Part shown: positions 44,354-53,485 of the stretch, in pieces
Layout: every line of letters begins with the position of its first letter
Position numbering within the stretch: the stretch's first letter is position 1
DNA from: Bacteroidales bacterium
Lineage (GTDB): Bacteria; Bacteroidota; Bacteroidia; Bacteroidales; Muribaculaceae
Direction of reading: 5' to 3'
DNA: 64,000 nucleotides
NCBI GenBank assembly: GCA_004557825.1
Contig: SFFL01000011.1
Span: forward strand, 11,812 to 75,811
Translations under genes and position numbers: made by a program
The notes under the pieces: generated by a model
What the model saw: only the letters and a program-made list of their open reading frames with translations
Told to the model about the DNA's origin: nothing
Database searches by the model: none

Positions 44354-45592
44354 ATGAAAATCACATTGTTTGACCGTGACAACTGGAATGAGATAGGCGC
44401 TACGCTTGCCCGCAACAAGACGCGCACCTTTCTCACCGGGTTCGGCATATTCTGGGGTGTGTTTATGCTCGCCTGCCTGATGGGCGGAGCACGCGGCGCC
44501 GAGGATATGCTGCGGCGCAATTTCAATGGCTTCGCCACAAACAGCGCCTTTCTTTTTGCAGGGCGCACCACGCTCCCCTACAAAGGGCATCAGAAAAACC
44601 GCAACTGGAATCTCGACAACAAAGATGTAGAACGTCTGCGGCAGATGTGCCCCGAGCTTTCGACCATCACCACGCAGAGCGTCAACTCCAACAATAGTTT
44701 CCGCAACGGACGCTACACCTTCTCAGGCTCCGTGTGGGGCGTGGAAGATAAGTTCACCGATGTAATGCTCCCCACCATCGAGTCGGGCCGTTTCATCAAC
44801 GAAGCCGACAATTCGCTCGGACGAAAAGTGGCGGTCGTGGGGAAAAAGGTAATCAACGAGATATTCCCCGGAGTGACCGATGTAGTAGGCCGGGAAATCC
44901 TCATCAACGGCATCTCCTATAAGATAATAGGTGTGGCATACCAGACCTCCAAAATCACTATGAACGACCGCATCGACAATGTGGTGATGATTCCGCGCAC
45001 CACATTCCAGCGGGTATATAATGTAGCCGACAAGGTCGACGCAATTATGCTCGTAGGCGCAGGCAAGACTGATATGACCGCTCTTGAAGACCGCTTCCGC
45101 CACATTATATATCAGAACCACACGATCGCTCCCGACGATAAAGGTGCTATGTGGTATATGAACATCTCGGAGGAATTCGCCAAAGTCGACAATATGTTTG
45201 CCGGCGTCACCTTTCTGGCAGCGTTTATCGGTCTGAGCACTCTCATCGCCGGCATTATCGGCATTGGCAACATTATGTGGGTAATCGTGAAGGAGCGCAC
45301 GCAGGAAATCGGCATCCGCCGTGCCATAGGCGCCCGACCCGTCGACGTGACTATGCAGATTCTCTCCGAGGGCACCGTGCTCACTGCCGTAGCCGGTATG
45401 TCGGGCATAGTGCTTGCTGTAGTGGTGCTGGCCGTCACGGCAATGATGACCGACACCCCAAGTTTCCAGATGTCGATGTGGCAGGCCCTCGAAATCTTCA
45501 TCGGCTTCCTGGTGCTCGGCACCCTGGCCGGAATCATCCCGGCGCTGAAAGCCATGCGCATCAAACCCATCGAAGCCCTCAACGACAAATAA
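44354..45592 (+). CDS. MacB-type ABC transporter permease (2)
   Basis: A 412-residue permease similar in plan to the first: an N-terminal helix (TFLTGFGIFWGVFMLACLMG), a periplasmic domain, and three C-terminal helices with VKERTQEIGIRRAIGARPVDV. It begins 24 bases after the first permease. The two are diverged paralogues, so the transporter is likely a heterodimer. Confidence 0.92.
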   Translation: MKITLFDRDNWNEIGATLARNKTRTFLTGFGIFWGVFMLACLMGGARGAEDMLRRNFNGFATNSAFLFAGRTTLPYKGHQKNRNWNLDNKDVERLRQMCPELSTITTQSVNSNNSFRNGRYTFSGSVWGVEDKFTDVMLPTIESGRFINEADNSLGRKVAVVGKKVINEIFPGVTDVVGREILINGISYKIIGVAYQTSKITMNDRIDNVVMIPRTTFQRVYNVADKVDAIMLVGAGKTDMTALEDRFRHIIYQNHTIAPDDKGAMWYMNISEEFAKVDNMFAGVTFLAAFIGLSTLIAGIIGIGNIMWVIVKERTQEIGIRRAIGARPVDVTMQILSEGTVLTAVAGMSGIVLAVVVLAVTAMMTDTPSFQMSMWQALEIFIGFLVLGTLAGIIPALKAMRIKPIEALNDK

Positions 45593-45686
45593 CACCGTTC
45601 CTTTACCCCATTACTAAACACTCTCTCTAAAACTCTCTCCCTTTCCCCATCCACCCCTAACAATAAACGCCAACATCATACAGATT

Positions 45687-46814
45687 ATGAAGAAATTTTT
45701 CAAAATCCTCCTTTGGATAATTATTCCTCTGATTTTCATAGGCACATTCATCTATCTTTTCAAGAACTCGCAGCCCAAAGCCGATAGTTATGAACTGGTT
45801 AGCCCCGTAAAGAAAACCATCGAACGCACTACGGTGCTTACCGGCAAAATCGAGCCGCGCGACGCAATCGAAATCAAGCCGCAGATTTCCGGCATCATCA
45901 GCGAGATTCTCGTGGAGCCGGGCGACCGGGTCAACAACGGCGATATTATCGCAAAAATCAAGGTAATCCCCGACGCTACACAGCTTTCATCGGCAGAGAA
46001 CCGCATCCAGGTGGCCAAGATTTCGCTGGAGGAGGCCCGCCTGACCTATGAGCGCACCAAGGCTCTGTATGACAAGAAATATGAAAGTCGCGAAAAATTC
46101 GAGACCGACCACGCCGCGCTGCGTCGCGCTGAGGAGGAGCTGTCGCAAGCCAAAGATCAGCTGCGCATCGTCAAGGAGGGTGTATCGCAATTCGACACTC
46201 AGGGCAGCAACACCCTCATCCGTTCCACCGTCACCGGGCTTGTACTTGAAGTACCCGTGAAAGTGGGTAGCTCGGTGATTCAGTCCAACACCTTCAACGA
46301 CGGCACCACCATCGCAAAAATCGCCGATATGAACGACCTTATCTTCAAAGGGTCAATCGATGAAACGGAAGTTGACCTTCTCCGCGAAGGGATGAATATG
46401 CGCATAGCCGTGGGTGCTATCCAGGGGAGCGATTACTCCGCTGTAATTGAGAAGATTGCCCCGATTGCCACCGACGACAATGGCACAAACACCTTCGAGG
46501 TGAAAGCGGCCCTGAAAGAGGCTGACACAGCCAAACTCCGAGCCGGGTATTCGGCCAATGCCACGGTGATTCTCGACACAGCGCCGGAGGTGCTCTCCAT
46601 TCCCGAGCGCGTGGTGGAATACAGTGGCGATTCCGCATTTGTCTATATCTACAAATCGGGCGATGAGAAGCATCAGAAATTCGACCGTGTGCCCATCACC
46701 ACCGGCATCAGCGACGGCATCGACGTTCAACTGAAATCACCGTCGACAATCACCGTCAAGACTCAGCTGCGCGGCAACAACAACGCGGCCATCGAACAGA
46801 AGCCAGGTATGTAA
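45687..46814 (+). CDS. MacA-like periplasmic adaptor (HlyD/RND type)
   Basis: A 375-residue membrane-fusion protein. An N-terminal helix (about 7-25; ILLWIIIPLIFIGTFIYLF) anchors it in the inner membrane. The lipoyl-type and barrel domains are EPRDAIEIKPQISGIISEILVEPGDRV and TVTGLVLEVPVKVG, with an alpha-hairpin (about 105-160) between them. It bridges the ABC permeases and the TolC-like protein encoded next. The gap from the second permease is 94 bases. Confidence 0.93.
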   Translation: MKKFFKILLWIIIPLIFIGTFIYLFKNSQPKADSYELVSPVKKTIERTTVLTGKIEPRDAIEIKPQISGIISEILVEPGDRVNNGDIIAKIKVIPDATQLSSAENRIQVAKISLEEARLTYERTKALYDKKYESREKFETDHAALRRAEEELSQAKDQLRIVKEGVSQFDTQGSNTLIRSTVTGLVLEVPVKVGSSVIQSNTFNDGTTIAKIADMNDLIFKGSIDETEVDLLREGMNMRIAVGAIQGSDYSAVIEKIAPIATDDNGTNTFEVKAALKEADTAKLRAGYSANATVILDTAPEVLSIPERVVEYSGDSAFVYIYKSGDEKHQKFDRVPITTGISDGIDVQLKSPSTITVKTQLRGNNNAAIEQKPGM

Positions 46815-46838
46815 TCCCCCACCTATCCTCGCAAAGCT

Positions 46839-48143
46839 ATGAAGAAAATAATTGTTTCGGCAATCGGTATGCTTGCATTCACAGCCACAGCCTCGGCTGA
46901 AACCTGGTCGCTGCAGCAGTGCGTCGACTATGCCGTAAGCCACAACCTCACCGTGCGTTCCTCCCGGCTGCAGTCCGACCAGGGCGAACTGGAGGTAACT
47001 GCCGCCAAGAACGCATTCCTCCCCAACCTGTCGGCGTCGGCCAATGAAGGGCTCAACTTCGGCCGAGGTCTCACCTCGGAGAACACTTACGCCAACCGCA
47101 ACACCACTAATTTACAGTGGGGTGTCTCGCTGTCGGTGCCGCTGTTCAACGGCCTGCAGGATGTGCGGCAACTTAAGTTGGCGAAGTCGCAGCTAAGCCA
47201 GTATCTCCTTGATTATGAAGCTGCAAAAGATGATATCACACTCAATGTGATTTCGCAATACCTGCAGGTACTCTACAGCAAGGAAGTGACCGAGAGCGCC
47301 CGTGCGCAGCTGGCCTATTCCACCTATGAGGTGGAGCGTATGAAAGCGCTTGTGGCCGAAGGGAAAGAGGCCGAAGCCACCATCTATGACGTGGAGTCGC
47401 AGCAGGCGCAGGACCGCCTGCAGGTAATCACAGCAGAAAATGATGTGCGCGTGGCACTGGTCACTCTTGCCAACCTGCTCCAGCTCCCGTCGGCCGACAA
47501 CTTCGATGTAGCGCCTCTCGACGATGCCGACCCCGTGATTCCCGGTCCCGACATAATCTACAGCCGCGCACTGGAGTGCAACAGTTCCATTCTCTCCGCC
47601 CGTCAGGGAATAGAAGTAGCGAAAGACCAGGTGTCGGTAGCTAAGGCCGGCTACATTCCACGAATCAATTTCAACGCCTCCACCGGATCGAGCTATTACA
47701 CCATCAACGGCTTGGTCAATGACTCATTCGGCACCCAGATGCGCAACAATTTCTCCACCTATCTCGGCTTCTCGCTCAACATCCCCATCTTCGACGGGTT
47801 CTCCACGCGCAACAATGTGCGCCGCGCACGCCTCCAGGAGACGTCTGCCCGACTCGAACTCGACCGCCGTGAAAGCGAACTTTACAAATCAATCCAGCTG
47901 GCCTACACCCAGGCAACCGGCGCACGCGATAAATATGTCACCGCCGGCGAAACGCTCGAAAAAACGCGCCTGAGTTTCGACGCCACCCGCGAGAAATACA
48001 ATCTCGGCCGTGCCACTTCCTACGACTTCGAGCAAGCCAAAAACAATCTCTTCCGAGTGGAAGTCGGGCGCATTCAGGCTCACTACGAATACCTGCTGCG
48101 CTACCGCATCCTGCGCTTCTACGAGTCGCGCAAACTGCTATGA
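46839..48143 (+). CDS. TolC family outer membrane efflux protein
   Basis: A 434-residue protein with a signal peptide (about 1-20; ending ASA) and two OEP repeats with long alpha-hairpins (TWSLQQCVDYAVSHNLTVRSS, KYVTAGETLEKTRLSFDATREKY). The outer membrane barrel parts are in between. It is the exit duct of the tripartite pump with the MacB permeases and the MacA-like adaptor. Length is normal. It closes the five-gene operon. Confidence 0.94.
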   Translation: MKKIIVSAIGMLAFTATASAETWSLQQCVDYAVSHNLTVRSSRLQSDQGELEVTAAKNAFLPNLSASANEGLNFGRGLTSENTYANRNTTNLQWGVSLSVPLFNGLQDVRQLKLAKSQLSQYLLDYEAAKDDITLNVISQYLQVLYSKEVTESARAQLAYSTYEVERMKALVAEGKEAEATIYDVESQQAQDRLQVITAENDVRVALVTLANLLQLPSADNFDVAPLDDADPVIPGPDIIYSRALECNSSILSARQGIEVAKDQVSVAKAGYIPRINFNASTGSSYYTINGLVNDSFGTQMRNNFSTYLGFSLNIPIFDGFSTRNNVRRARLQETSARLELDRRESELYKSIQLAYTQATGARDKYVTAGETLEKTRLSFDATREKYNLGRATSYDFEQAKNNLFRVEVGRIQAHYEYLLRYRILRFYESRKLL

Positions 48144-48183
48144 TGCACCCCATTAGTTAACCATTTATCTTCTTTTCTGCCCT

Positions 48184-48624
48184 ATGACCGAACTTCCCGG
48201 CGAATGGACCACTTTCCTGGCCGACAGCGAACTAACCGGCGCCAACATCATCGTGACCGAACGCACTGACCTCGACCGTTTCCGTCGCAATCCCCGCTTC
48301 AAATATCGCATCACCGTAGGTCTCCCCTACCGCGGCGATGCCACAGGTATGCCCTCCGAAACGGCGCAACAAATTGCTCCCGGCCAGACCGTTTCCGATG
48401 CCGAACTCATTGCACAGGCCACCGACCTTATGGCCGAAACGCTCCACAAAGACCCGGTGGCCGTCCTGACAGAAATTTCCACCGGCGACAACCGCCGCGA
48501 GTGGGTATTCCACACCCTCTCGCTCCCCATCTTCAGCAAAAAAATCAACGAAGCCCTCGCCCCGCTCCCCCTACTCCCTCTGGAATTCACCGCCTCCGAG
48601 GACCCCGACTTCCTCACCACCTAA
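48184..48624 (+). CDS. DUF695-like protein
   Basis: A 146-residue soluble protein. Segments RRNPRFKYRITVGLPYRGD, GMPSE, HKDPVAVLTEISTGDNRREWVF and FHTLSLPIFSKKINEAL resemble the DUF695 family, which is found as a single domain in Bacteroidota. The function is unknown. It lies 40 bases after tolC and may be co-transcribed, but the content does not suggest a role in efflux. The following 200 bases contain repeated GCGATA/TGATA motifs and no gene. Confidence 0.6.
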   Translation: MTELPGEWTTFLADSELTGANIIVTERTDLDRFRRNPRFKYRITVGLPYRGDATGMPSETAQQIAPGQTVSDAELIAQATDLMAETLHKDPVAVLTEISTGDNRREWVFHTLSLPIFSKKINEALAPLPLLPLEFTASEDPDFLTT

Positions 48625-48798
48625 CATCAATTTATCACAATTTGCGATAAATTGCGATACCGCTCTGCGGGCAATGTGATATCGTTTGCGGGCGATGCGA
48701 TACACCGCACACTACCGTTCCTCGCACTTTGCGGTGACTATGCGGTGACCGAAAAATGAAAATCGGGGGATAAATGAGGAGTTTACAGGGAAATTTTG

Positions 48799-48806
48799 TA
48801 TCTTTG
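48799..48806 (+). promoter_or_regulatory. Probable -7 box of the HU operon
   Basis: TATCTTTG lies 20 bases before the GTG start of the HU gene. No standard -33 element is seen. The region just upstream (48625-48780) is rich in GCGATA and TGATAA motifs with an inverted TTTATC/GATAAA pair. Confidence 0.5.
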
Positions 48807-48825
48807 CTGAAATTTAAGTTTTTCA

Positions 48826-49113
48826 GTGGATACCAAACAGTTACTCGGCAATCTCGCCACGCGGCTCGAAATCGAGCCTGCCACGGCCTCACGTCTCCTT
48901 GAAGGCTTCACGGAAGTCATCGCGGAGGAGTGTCGCAACCTCAATAAGGTAGCCATCCCCGGCTTCGGTTCTTTCACCGGCGAAAAGCGCGACGAGACTG
49001 TGGTGCGCGACCTCACCACAGGCCGACGCCTGTTGCTCCCACCGGCCATCGAGGTGCATTTCACCGCCGGCGGCCGACTTAAAAACGGGCTTGGGGAGGG
49101 GCACGAATTATGA
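48826..49113 (+). CDS. HU family DNA-binding protein
   Basis: A 95-residue protein starting at GTG 48826 (the MDTKQLLGNLATRLEIE start follows the family). The HU/IHF fold is seen: LLEGFTEVIAEECRNLNKVAIPGFGSFTGEKR (about 26-58), then the arm GRRLLLPPAIEVHFTAGGRLK. It lacks the classic RNPQTG tip of HU arms; here the tip is TTGRRLLLPP. It likely binds DNA as a dimer, possibly with the HU-like domain of the next gene, which its stop overlaps by four bases (ATGA). Confidence 0.85.
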   Translation: MDTKQLLGNLATRLEIEPATASRLLEGFTEVIAEECRNLNKVAIPGFGSFTGEKRDETVVRDLTTGRRLLLPPAIEVHFTAGGRLKNGLGEGHEL

Positions 49114-50285
49114 GCGCCAACATCCTCCCGCTTCCCCAGATAGTTGCCCGTGTGGCTGAAATCGTAGGCTGCGGCAACGACGTGGCCGCTGCATTTATTC
49201 GTGAATTTGCCACAACGGTATCGCAGGGGCTTGCCGCCGATGGTGTAGTCACCATCGCCGGACTCGGCACTTTCCACGCCACAGCCGATGTGGAGGGGAA
49301 TCCTGCTGTAGAATTTGCGCCTGCCGAGAAATTTGCAGAAACGGTCAACGAGCCTTTCGCTTTCTTCGAATCGGTAGAACTCTCCGACGCCATTACCGAT
49401 GAGGCGCTCTCGCAACCTGCCGTCCCAACCGCTGCCGATGCACCAGTGGATGATGAAGCCACAGCTGCCGATGCTCCCAAGGATGAAGAACCCTCCTCCG
49501 AAGATGCGCCTGTAGAAGAGCCCTCTGCGCCTGAAATCCCGGAAGAGCCGCAAATCTTTCCACCCCCAATTCCTCAGCCGAAGCCTGCGCCGGGCCGAAG
49601 AAAGCCGGAACCACAGCCCGCACAGCAGCCGGAGCCACAGCCCGTTCAACAACCGGCCCAGCAACCGATTGTGCCGCAGCCGCTGCAGGTAAGTTGCGAC
49701 GGTCCGCTGGATCTCCACTACGACACCCCGGTGCCGGTGCGTCTCGACCCGGAAACAAGCGTCTCCATCACCTCCGAGCGCCATTCCGGCCTCACCGTGC
49801 TCTTTGCCGCCCTGGCCGCCGGATTCTTCGGCATACTGCTCGGTGCGCTGCTTTTCTGGTGGCTTTTCACCCCGTCGGCAAACAATCGCCAGGCTGAAAA
49901 CGTTATTGAATCAGAGACTGTTGCGGCTCTGGTCGATAGCACTTCCGTGTCGTCAGATTCCGTAGTTGCGCCCGTCCCTGCCGATAGCGTTACCACTGCC
50001 TCAGAGGCGCCTGCCACCGAAATTCCTGCCACTGCTCCGGCCGTAATTACCGACACAGTAGCACCCGGCAATTTCCTCACCGTGATGTCGCGCCGCCACT
50101 ACGGCAAGCCCGACTTCTGGGTCTACATCTATCTTGAAAATAAAGACAAGATAGCCGATCCCGACAACCTCGCCAACGGTCTTGTGCTGGTGATTCCGCC
50201 AAGGGAAAAATATGGCATAGATCCGGCCAACCCCGAGTCGGTCAAAAAAGCCCGACAGGAAGCGTGGAAGGCTACTATGCAGTGA
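49110..50285 (+). CDS. HU-like / transmembrane / LysM-like fusion protein
   Basis: A 391-residue protein. Residues 1-90 resemble an HU-type domain (VARVAEIVGCGNDVAAAFIR, TIAGLGTFHATADVEGN). Residues 95-215 are acidic then Pro/Gln-rich. A single transmembrane helix covers about 228-254 (LTVLFAALAAGFFGILLGAL). After a Ser/Thr/Ala-rich linker, residues 320-362 look like a LysM peptidoglycan-binding domain (FLTVMSRRHYGKPDFWVYIY, then VLVIPP). If inserted with the N-terminus inside, it would connect DNA to peptidoglycan. It is translationally coupled to the HU gene. Confidence 0.75.
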   Translation: MSANILPLPQIVARVAEIVGCGNDVAAAFIREFATTVSQGLAADGVVTIAGLGTFHATADVEGNPAVEFAPAEKFAETVNEPFAFFESVELSDAITDEALSQPAVPTAADAPVDDEATAADAPKDEEPSSEDAPVEEPSAPEIPEEPQIFPPPIPQPKPAPGRRKPEPQPAQQPEPQPVQQPAQQPIVPQPLQVSCDGPLDLHYDTPVPVRLDPETSVSITSERHSGLTVLFAALAAGFFGILLGALLFWWLFTPSANNRQAENVIESETVAALVDSTSVSSDSVVAPVPADSVTTASEAPATEIPATAPAVITDTVAPGNFLTVMSRRHYGKPDFWVYIYLENKDKIADPDNLANGLVLVIPPREKYGIDPANPESVKKARQEAWKATMQ

Positions 50286-50311
50286 CATAACATTAAAAAT
50301 GATTAAAACTT

Positions 50312-50385
50312 AAATTAGGTAAACGCTTAATAGATAAATTTAACATTTAGAATTAACGTTTGCCTAATTTCTTTATTTATTTTTG
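50312..50385 (+). promoter_or_regulatory. Inverted repeat and promoter of the moxR-bat operon
   Basis: Arms AAATTAGGTAAACGCTTAAT (50312-50331) and ATTAACGTTTGCCTAATTT (50352-50370) are almost perfectly complementary (one mismatch, one bulge). A candidate -33 TTTG (50359-50362) lies inside the right arm and TATTTTG (50379-50385) is a likely -7 box. A protein binding the palindrome would therefore cover the promoter, or the arms could form a hairpin. The moxR ATG is at 50448. Confidence 0.6.
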
Positions 50386-50447
50386 CACCGATAAAATTTT
50401 CAAATAATATCCATAACACGATTAATCAAACACAACTATAAAACATT

Positions 50448-51443
50448 ATGAGTGAAACGGTAAACATCAGAGAACTCAACGACCTCGTGGCAAGCCGCAA
50501 CAATTTCGTAAGTATGATTATGCAGGGTATGGACCAGACTATCGTCGGTCAGAAACACCTGGTAGAATCGCTTCTTATAGCCCTGCTTAGCAATGGACAC
50601 GTACTGCTTGAGGGTGTGCCCGGTCTGGCAAAGACCCTTGCCATCAAAACTCTCGCACAGATTATCGACGCAAAATACAGCCGAATCCAGTTTACTCCCG
50701 ACCTTCTCCCTGCCGACGTTTCCGGTACTATGGTCTACAGCGCCAAGACCGAGCAATTCCAGGTGAAGAAAGGCCCGATTTTCGCCAACTTCGTTTTGGC
50801 CGACGAAATCAACCGTGCCCCCGCAAAAGTGCAGGCAGCCCTGCTGGAAGCTATGCAGGAGCGTCAGGTCACCATCGGCGACCACACATTCCCTCTCGAC
50901 GAGCCTTTCCTGGTAATGGCCACTCAGAACCCCATCGAGCAGGAAGGCACCTATCCCCTGCCCGAAGCTCAGGTCGACCGTTTCCTGCTGAAGGTGGTCA
51001 TCGGCTACCCCTCGCGCGATGAAGAGAAACTCATCATCCGCCAGAACCTCTCCAACTCCAAGCCCAAAATCACTCCGCTGCTCCGCCCCGAGGAAATCCT
51101 CGACGCCCAGAAAGTGGTAGAGCAGATTTACCTCGACGAGAAAATCGAACGCTACATCGTCGACATCGTCTTCGCTACCCGTTTCCCGGCCGACTGCGGT
51201 CTGCCCGAGCTGCAGAGCATCATCGCCTTCGGTGCATCGCCCCGTGCCTCGATTTCGCTGGCCCGCGCTGCAAAAGCCTACGCTTTCCTGCGCCAGAGAG
51301 GCTATGTAATCCCCGAAGATGTGCGCGCCGTATGCCACGACGTAATGCGTCACCGTATCGGCCTCACATACGAAGCTGAAGCCAACAACATCTCCGCCGA
51401 CGAAATCATCTCAGAAATCCTCGACAAAGTAGTAGTACCCTAA
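50448..51443 (+). CDS. MoxR-family AAA+ ATPase
   Basis: A 331-residue MoxR ATPase. Walker A is GVPGLAKT, Walker B with sensor is FVLADEINRAP, followed by ATQNPIEQEGTYPLPEAQ and ARAAKAYAFLRQRGYVIPEDV. It acts as a chaperone-like helper to the von Willebrand-factor-A proteins encoded downstream, and is the first gene of the Bat (Bacteroides aerotolerance) operon. Length and motifs are normal. Confidence 0.95.
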   Translation: MSETVNIRELNDLVASRNNFVSMIMQGMDQTIVGQKHLVESLLIALLSNGHVLLEGVPGLAKTLAIKTLAQIIDAKYSRIQFTPDLLPADVSGTMVYSAKTEQFQVKKGPIFANFVLADEINRAPAKVQAALLEAMQERQVTIGDHTFPLDEPFLVMATQNPIEQEGTYPLPEAQVDRFLLKVVIGYPSRDEEKLIIRQNLSNSKPKITPLLRPEEILDAQKVVEQIYLDEKIERYIVDIVFATRFPADCGLPELQSIIAFGASPRASISLARAAKAYAFLRQRGYVIPEDVRAVCHDVMRHRIGLTYEAEANNISADEIISEILDKVVVP

Positions 51444-51458
51444 ACAGCCAACTTCCGT

Positions 51459-52328
51459 ATGGATGCCAACGAACTCCTGAAAAAAGTCCGCAGAATCGAA
51501 ATCAAGACCCGCGGGCTTTCACAGAATATCTTCGCCGGTGAATACCACTCGGCCTTCAAGGGGCGTGGCATGACTTTCTCGGAGGTGAGGGAATACCAGT
51601 ACGGCGACGACATCCGCGACATAGACTGGAATGTCACCGCCCGGCACAACCGCCCTTATGTCAAGGTCTATGAAGAGGAGCGCGAACTCACCGTGATGCT
51701 GCTCGTAGACGTTTCCGGCTCCCGCCTGTTTGGCGCCGTGGGCCAGGAAAAGCGCGAAATGATTGCCGAAATCGCCGCCACACTGGCTTTCTCGGCAATT
51801 CAGAACAACGATAAAATCGGCGTGATTTTCTTCTCCGACAAAATCGAGAAATTCATACCCCCGAAAAAGGGCCGCAAGCACATCCTCTTCATCATCCGCG
51901 AGCTTATCGACTTCACTCCCGAGCACCGCGGCACCGATGTAAGTATGGTGCTCCGGTATTTCACCGATGCCCTGAAGAAGCGCTGCACCACCTTCGTAAT
52001 CTCCGATTTCATCGACGATAAAGATTACTATAAAGCTCTCTCCATAGCCACTAACCGCCACGACGTGTACGGCATTCAAGTCTACGACAAGCGCGACGCA
52101 CAGCTCCCCGATGTGGGACTGATGCACCTGCAGGACCTCGAAACCGGCGCCGAGCAGTGGGTTGACACCTCCTCCAAGAAGGTGCGCAACAACTTCGGCC
52201 GCTGGTGGTATGAGCGTCAGCAGACTATGTCGGAGACCTTCAAGCGCTGCCGCGTGAATTCCTGCTCCGTCGCCACCGACGAAGACTATGTAACAGCCCT
52301 GATGGGCCTATTCCGCCGCCGCGGATAA
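51459..52328 (+). CDS. DUF58 domain-containing protein
   Basis: A 289-residue protein of the DUF58 family. The diagnostic block is EYHSAFKGRGMTFSEVREYQ then GDDIRDIDWNVTARHNRPYVK, with a degenerate VWA-like fold (LLVDVSGSRLFG). These proteins are nearly always next to MoxR ATPases and are presumed to be part of the same complex. It begins 15 bases after moxR. Confidence 0.94.
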   Translation: MDANELLKKVRRIEIKTRGLSQNIFAGEYHSAFKGRGMTFSEVREYQYGDDIRDIDWNVTARHNRPYVKVYEEERELTVMLLVDVSGSRLFGAVGQEKREMIAEIAATLAFSAIQNNDKIGVIFFSDKIEKFIPPKKGRKHILFIIRELIDFTPEHRGTDVSMVLRYFTDALKKRCTTFVISDFIDDKDYYKALSIATNRHDVYGIQVYDKRDAQLPDVGLMHLQDLETGAEQWVDTSSKKVRNNFGRWWYERQQTMSETFKRCRVNSCSVATDEDYVTALMGLFRRRG

Positions 52329-52408
52329 GCCCGCCCACACTTCCGGCCCGCCCACTTCCGGGCGGTTGCCGATGATTTAACATTTGCATTACATCAAAGC
52401 ATCAGTCA

Positions 52409-53455
52409 ATGCCCAAAAAGCTGATTAACATATTATTACTTACAGCCGCTGCTTCTATGGCCCTGCCATCGGAAGCCGCCTCGCTGAAAGCGCAGCTCGA
52501 TTCGTCGCAGATCACGATGGGCTACCAGACAGCTATCCGCTTCGACATCGTAAATGCAGCCGACGCCCACTCGGAAATCTACATCGACAAGGAGGCTATG
52601 CCCCCGCAGATCGAGGTGATTGATTGGGTTTACGGCGACACCACCGACCTTGGCAACGGCCTGGTGGAGATGAAACGCGCGCTGGTGGTGCAGTCGTTCG
52701 ACTCGGGCGTCTACACCATTCCTCCCTTTATGATGATTGCCGGGCCCGACACAATCCGCTCCAAGGAGCTTACGCTGAAGGTCAACCCCGTCGACGTGAG
52801 CAAGAAGACCGACATCAACCCAGTAGCTCCCGCTATGGAATTCGAGACCCGCTGGTATGACTTCCTGCCCGACTGGCTCACCGATTTCTTCTGGGTGATT
52901 CTCGCAGTGGTTCTCATCATTGTGGCTGCCATCTGCGGCGTACTCATCTATAAGAAAAAGCTCAAGATACCCTTTATGCCCAAAGCTCAGCCCATACCGC
53001 CACACGAACTTGCCATGCAGCGCCTCAACGCTCTGCGCGAGTCGAATATGTGGCAGAGCGGCCAGGAAAAGGAGTATTACACCAGCCTTATCGATATTCT
53101 CCGCGACTACCTGCAGGGTCGCTTCGGCATCAACGCTATGGAGATGACCTCGCAGCAGATTACCCATCTGCTGAGCCAGAACGAAGCCACCCGTCTGCCC
53201 AACGCCCGTATGAAGCGCATCCTCGAAATCGCCGACTACGTGAAGTTCGCAAAAATGCGCCCGATGCCCGACGACAACACTCGCGCCCTCATCGACGCAG
53301 AGCAGTTTGTGCAGGAGACTCGCCCCGAGCCGGAGCCTGAAGCCGACGGCAAACCAGCCGCCCCTGCCGCAAACGCGCAGAAGCCTGCCAACCCGCAAAA
53401 ACCTGCCGGCGCTCAGCCCTCAGCTGCGGAAGCTGCGCAGAATCACGATAATTAA
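52409..53455 (+). CDS. Bat-operon membrane protein (DUF4381-like), unnamed
   Basis: A 348-residue protein with a signal peptide (1-23), a periplasmic beta-rich region of about 130 residues (LKAQLDSSQITMGYQTAIRF), one transmembrane segment (about 169-190) and a cytosolic alpha-helical part (LRDYLQGRFGINAMEMTSQQITHLL) typical of the regulatory region seen in DUF4381-like Bat partners. The C-terminal 45 residues are Pro/Ala-rich. The gap of 80 bases before it contains a 17-bp tandem duplication (CCCGCCCAC at 52330 and 52347). Confidence 0.75.
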   Translation: MPKKLINILLLTAAASMALPSEAASLKAQLDSSQITMGYQTAIRFDIVNAADAHSEIYIDKEAMPPQIEVIDWVYGDTTDLGNGLVEMKRALVVQSFDSGVYTIPPFMMIAGPDTIRSKELTLKVNPVDVSKKTDINPVAPAMEFETRWYDFLPDWLTDFFWVILAVVLIIVAAICGVLIYKKKLKIPFMPKAQPIPPHELAMQRLNALRESNMWQSGQEKEYYTSLIDILRDYLQGRFGINAMEMTSQQITHLLSQNEATRLPNARMKRILEIADYVKFAKMRPMPDDNTRALIDAEQFVQETRPEPEPEADGKPAAPAANAQKPANPQKPAGAQPSAAEAAQNHDN

Positions 53456-53485
53456 AAATTCAAACCCTAAAAGAGATACTGCAAG

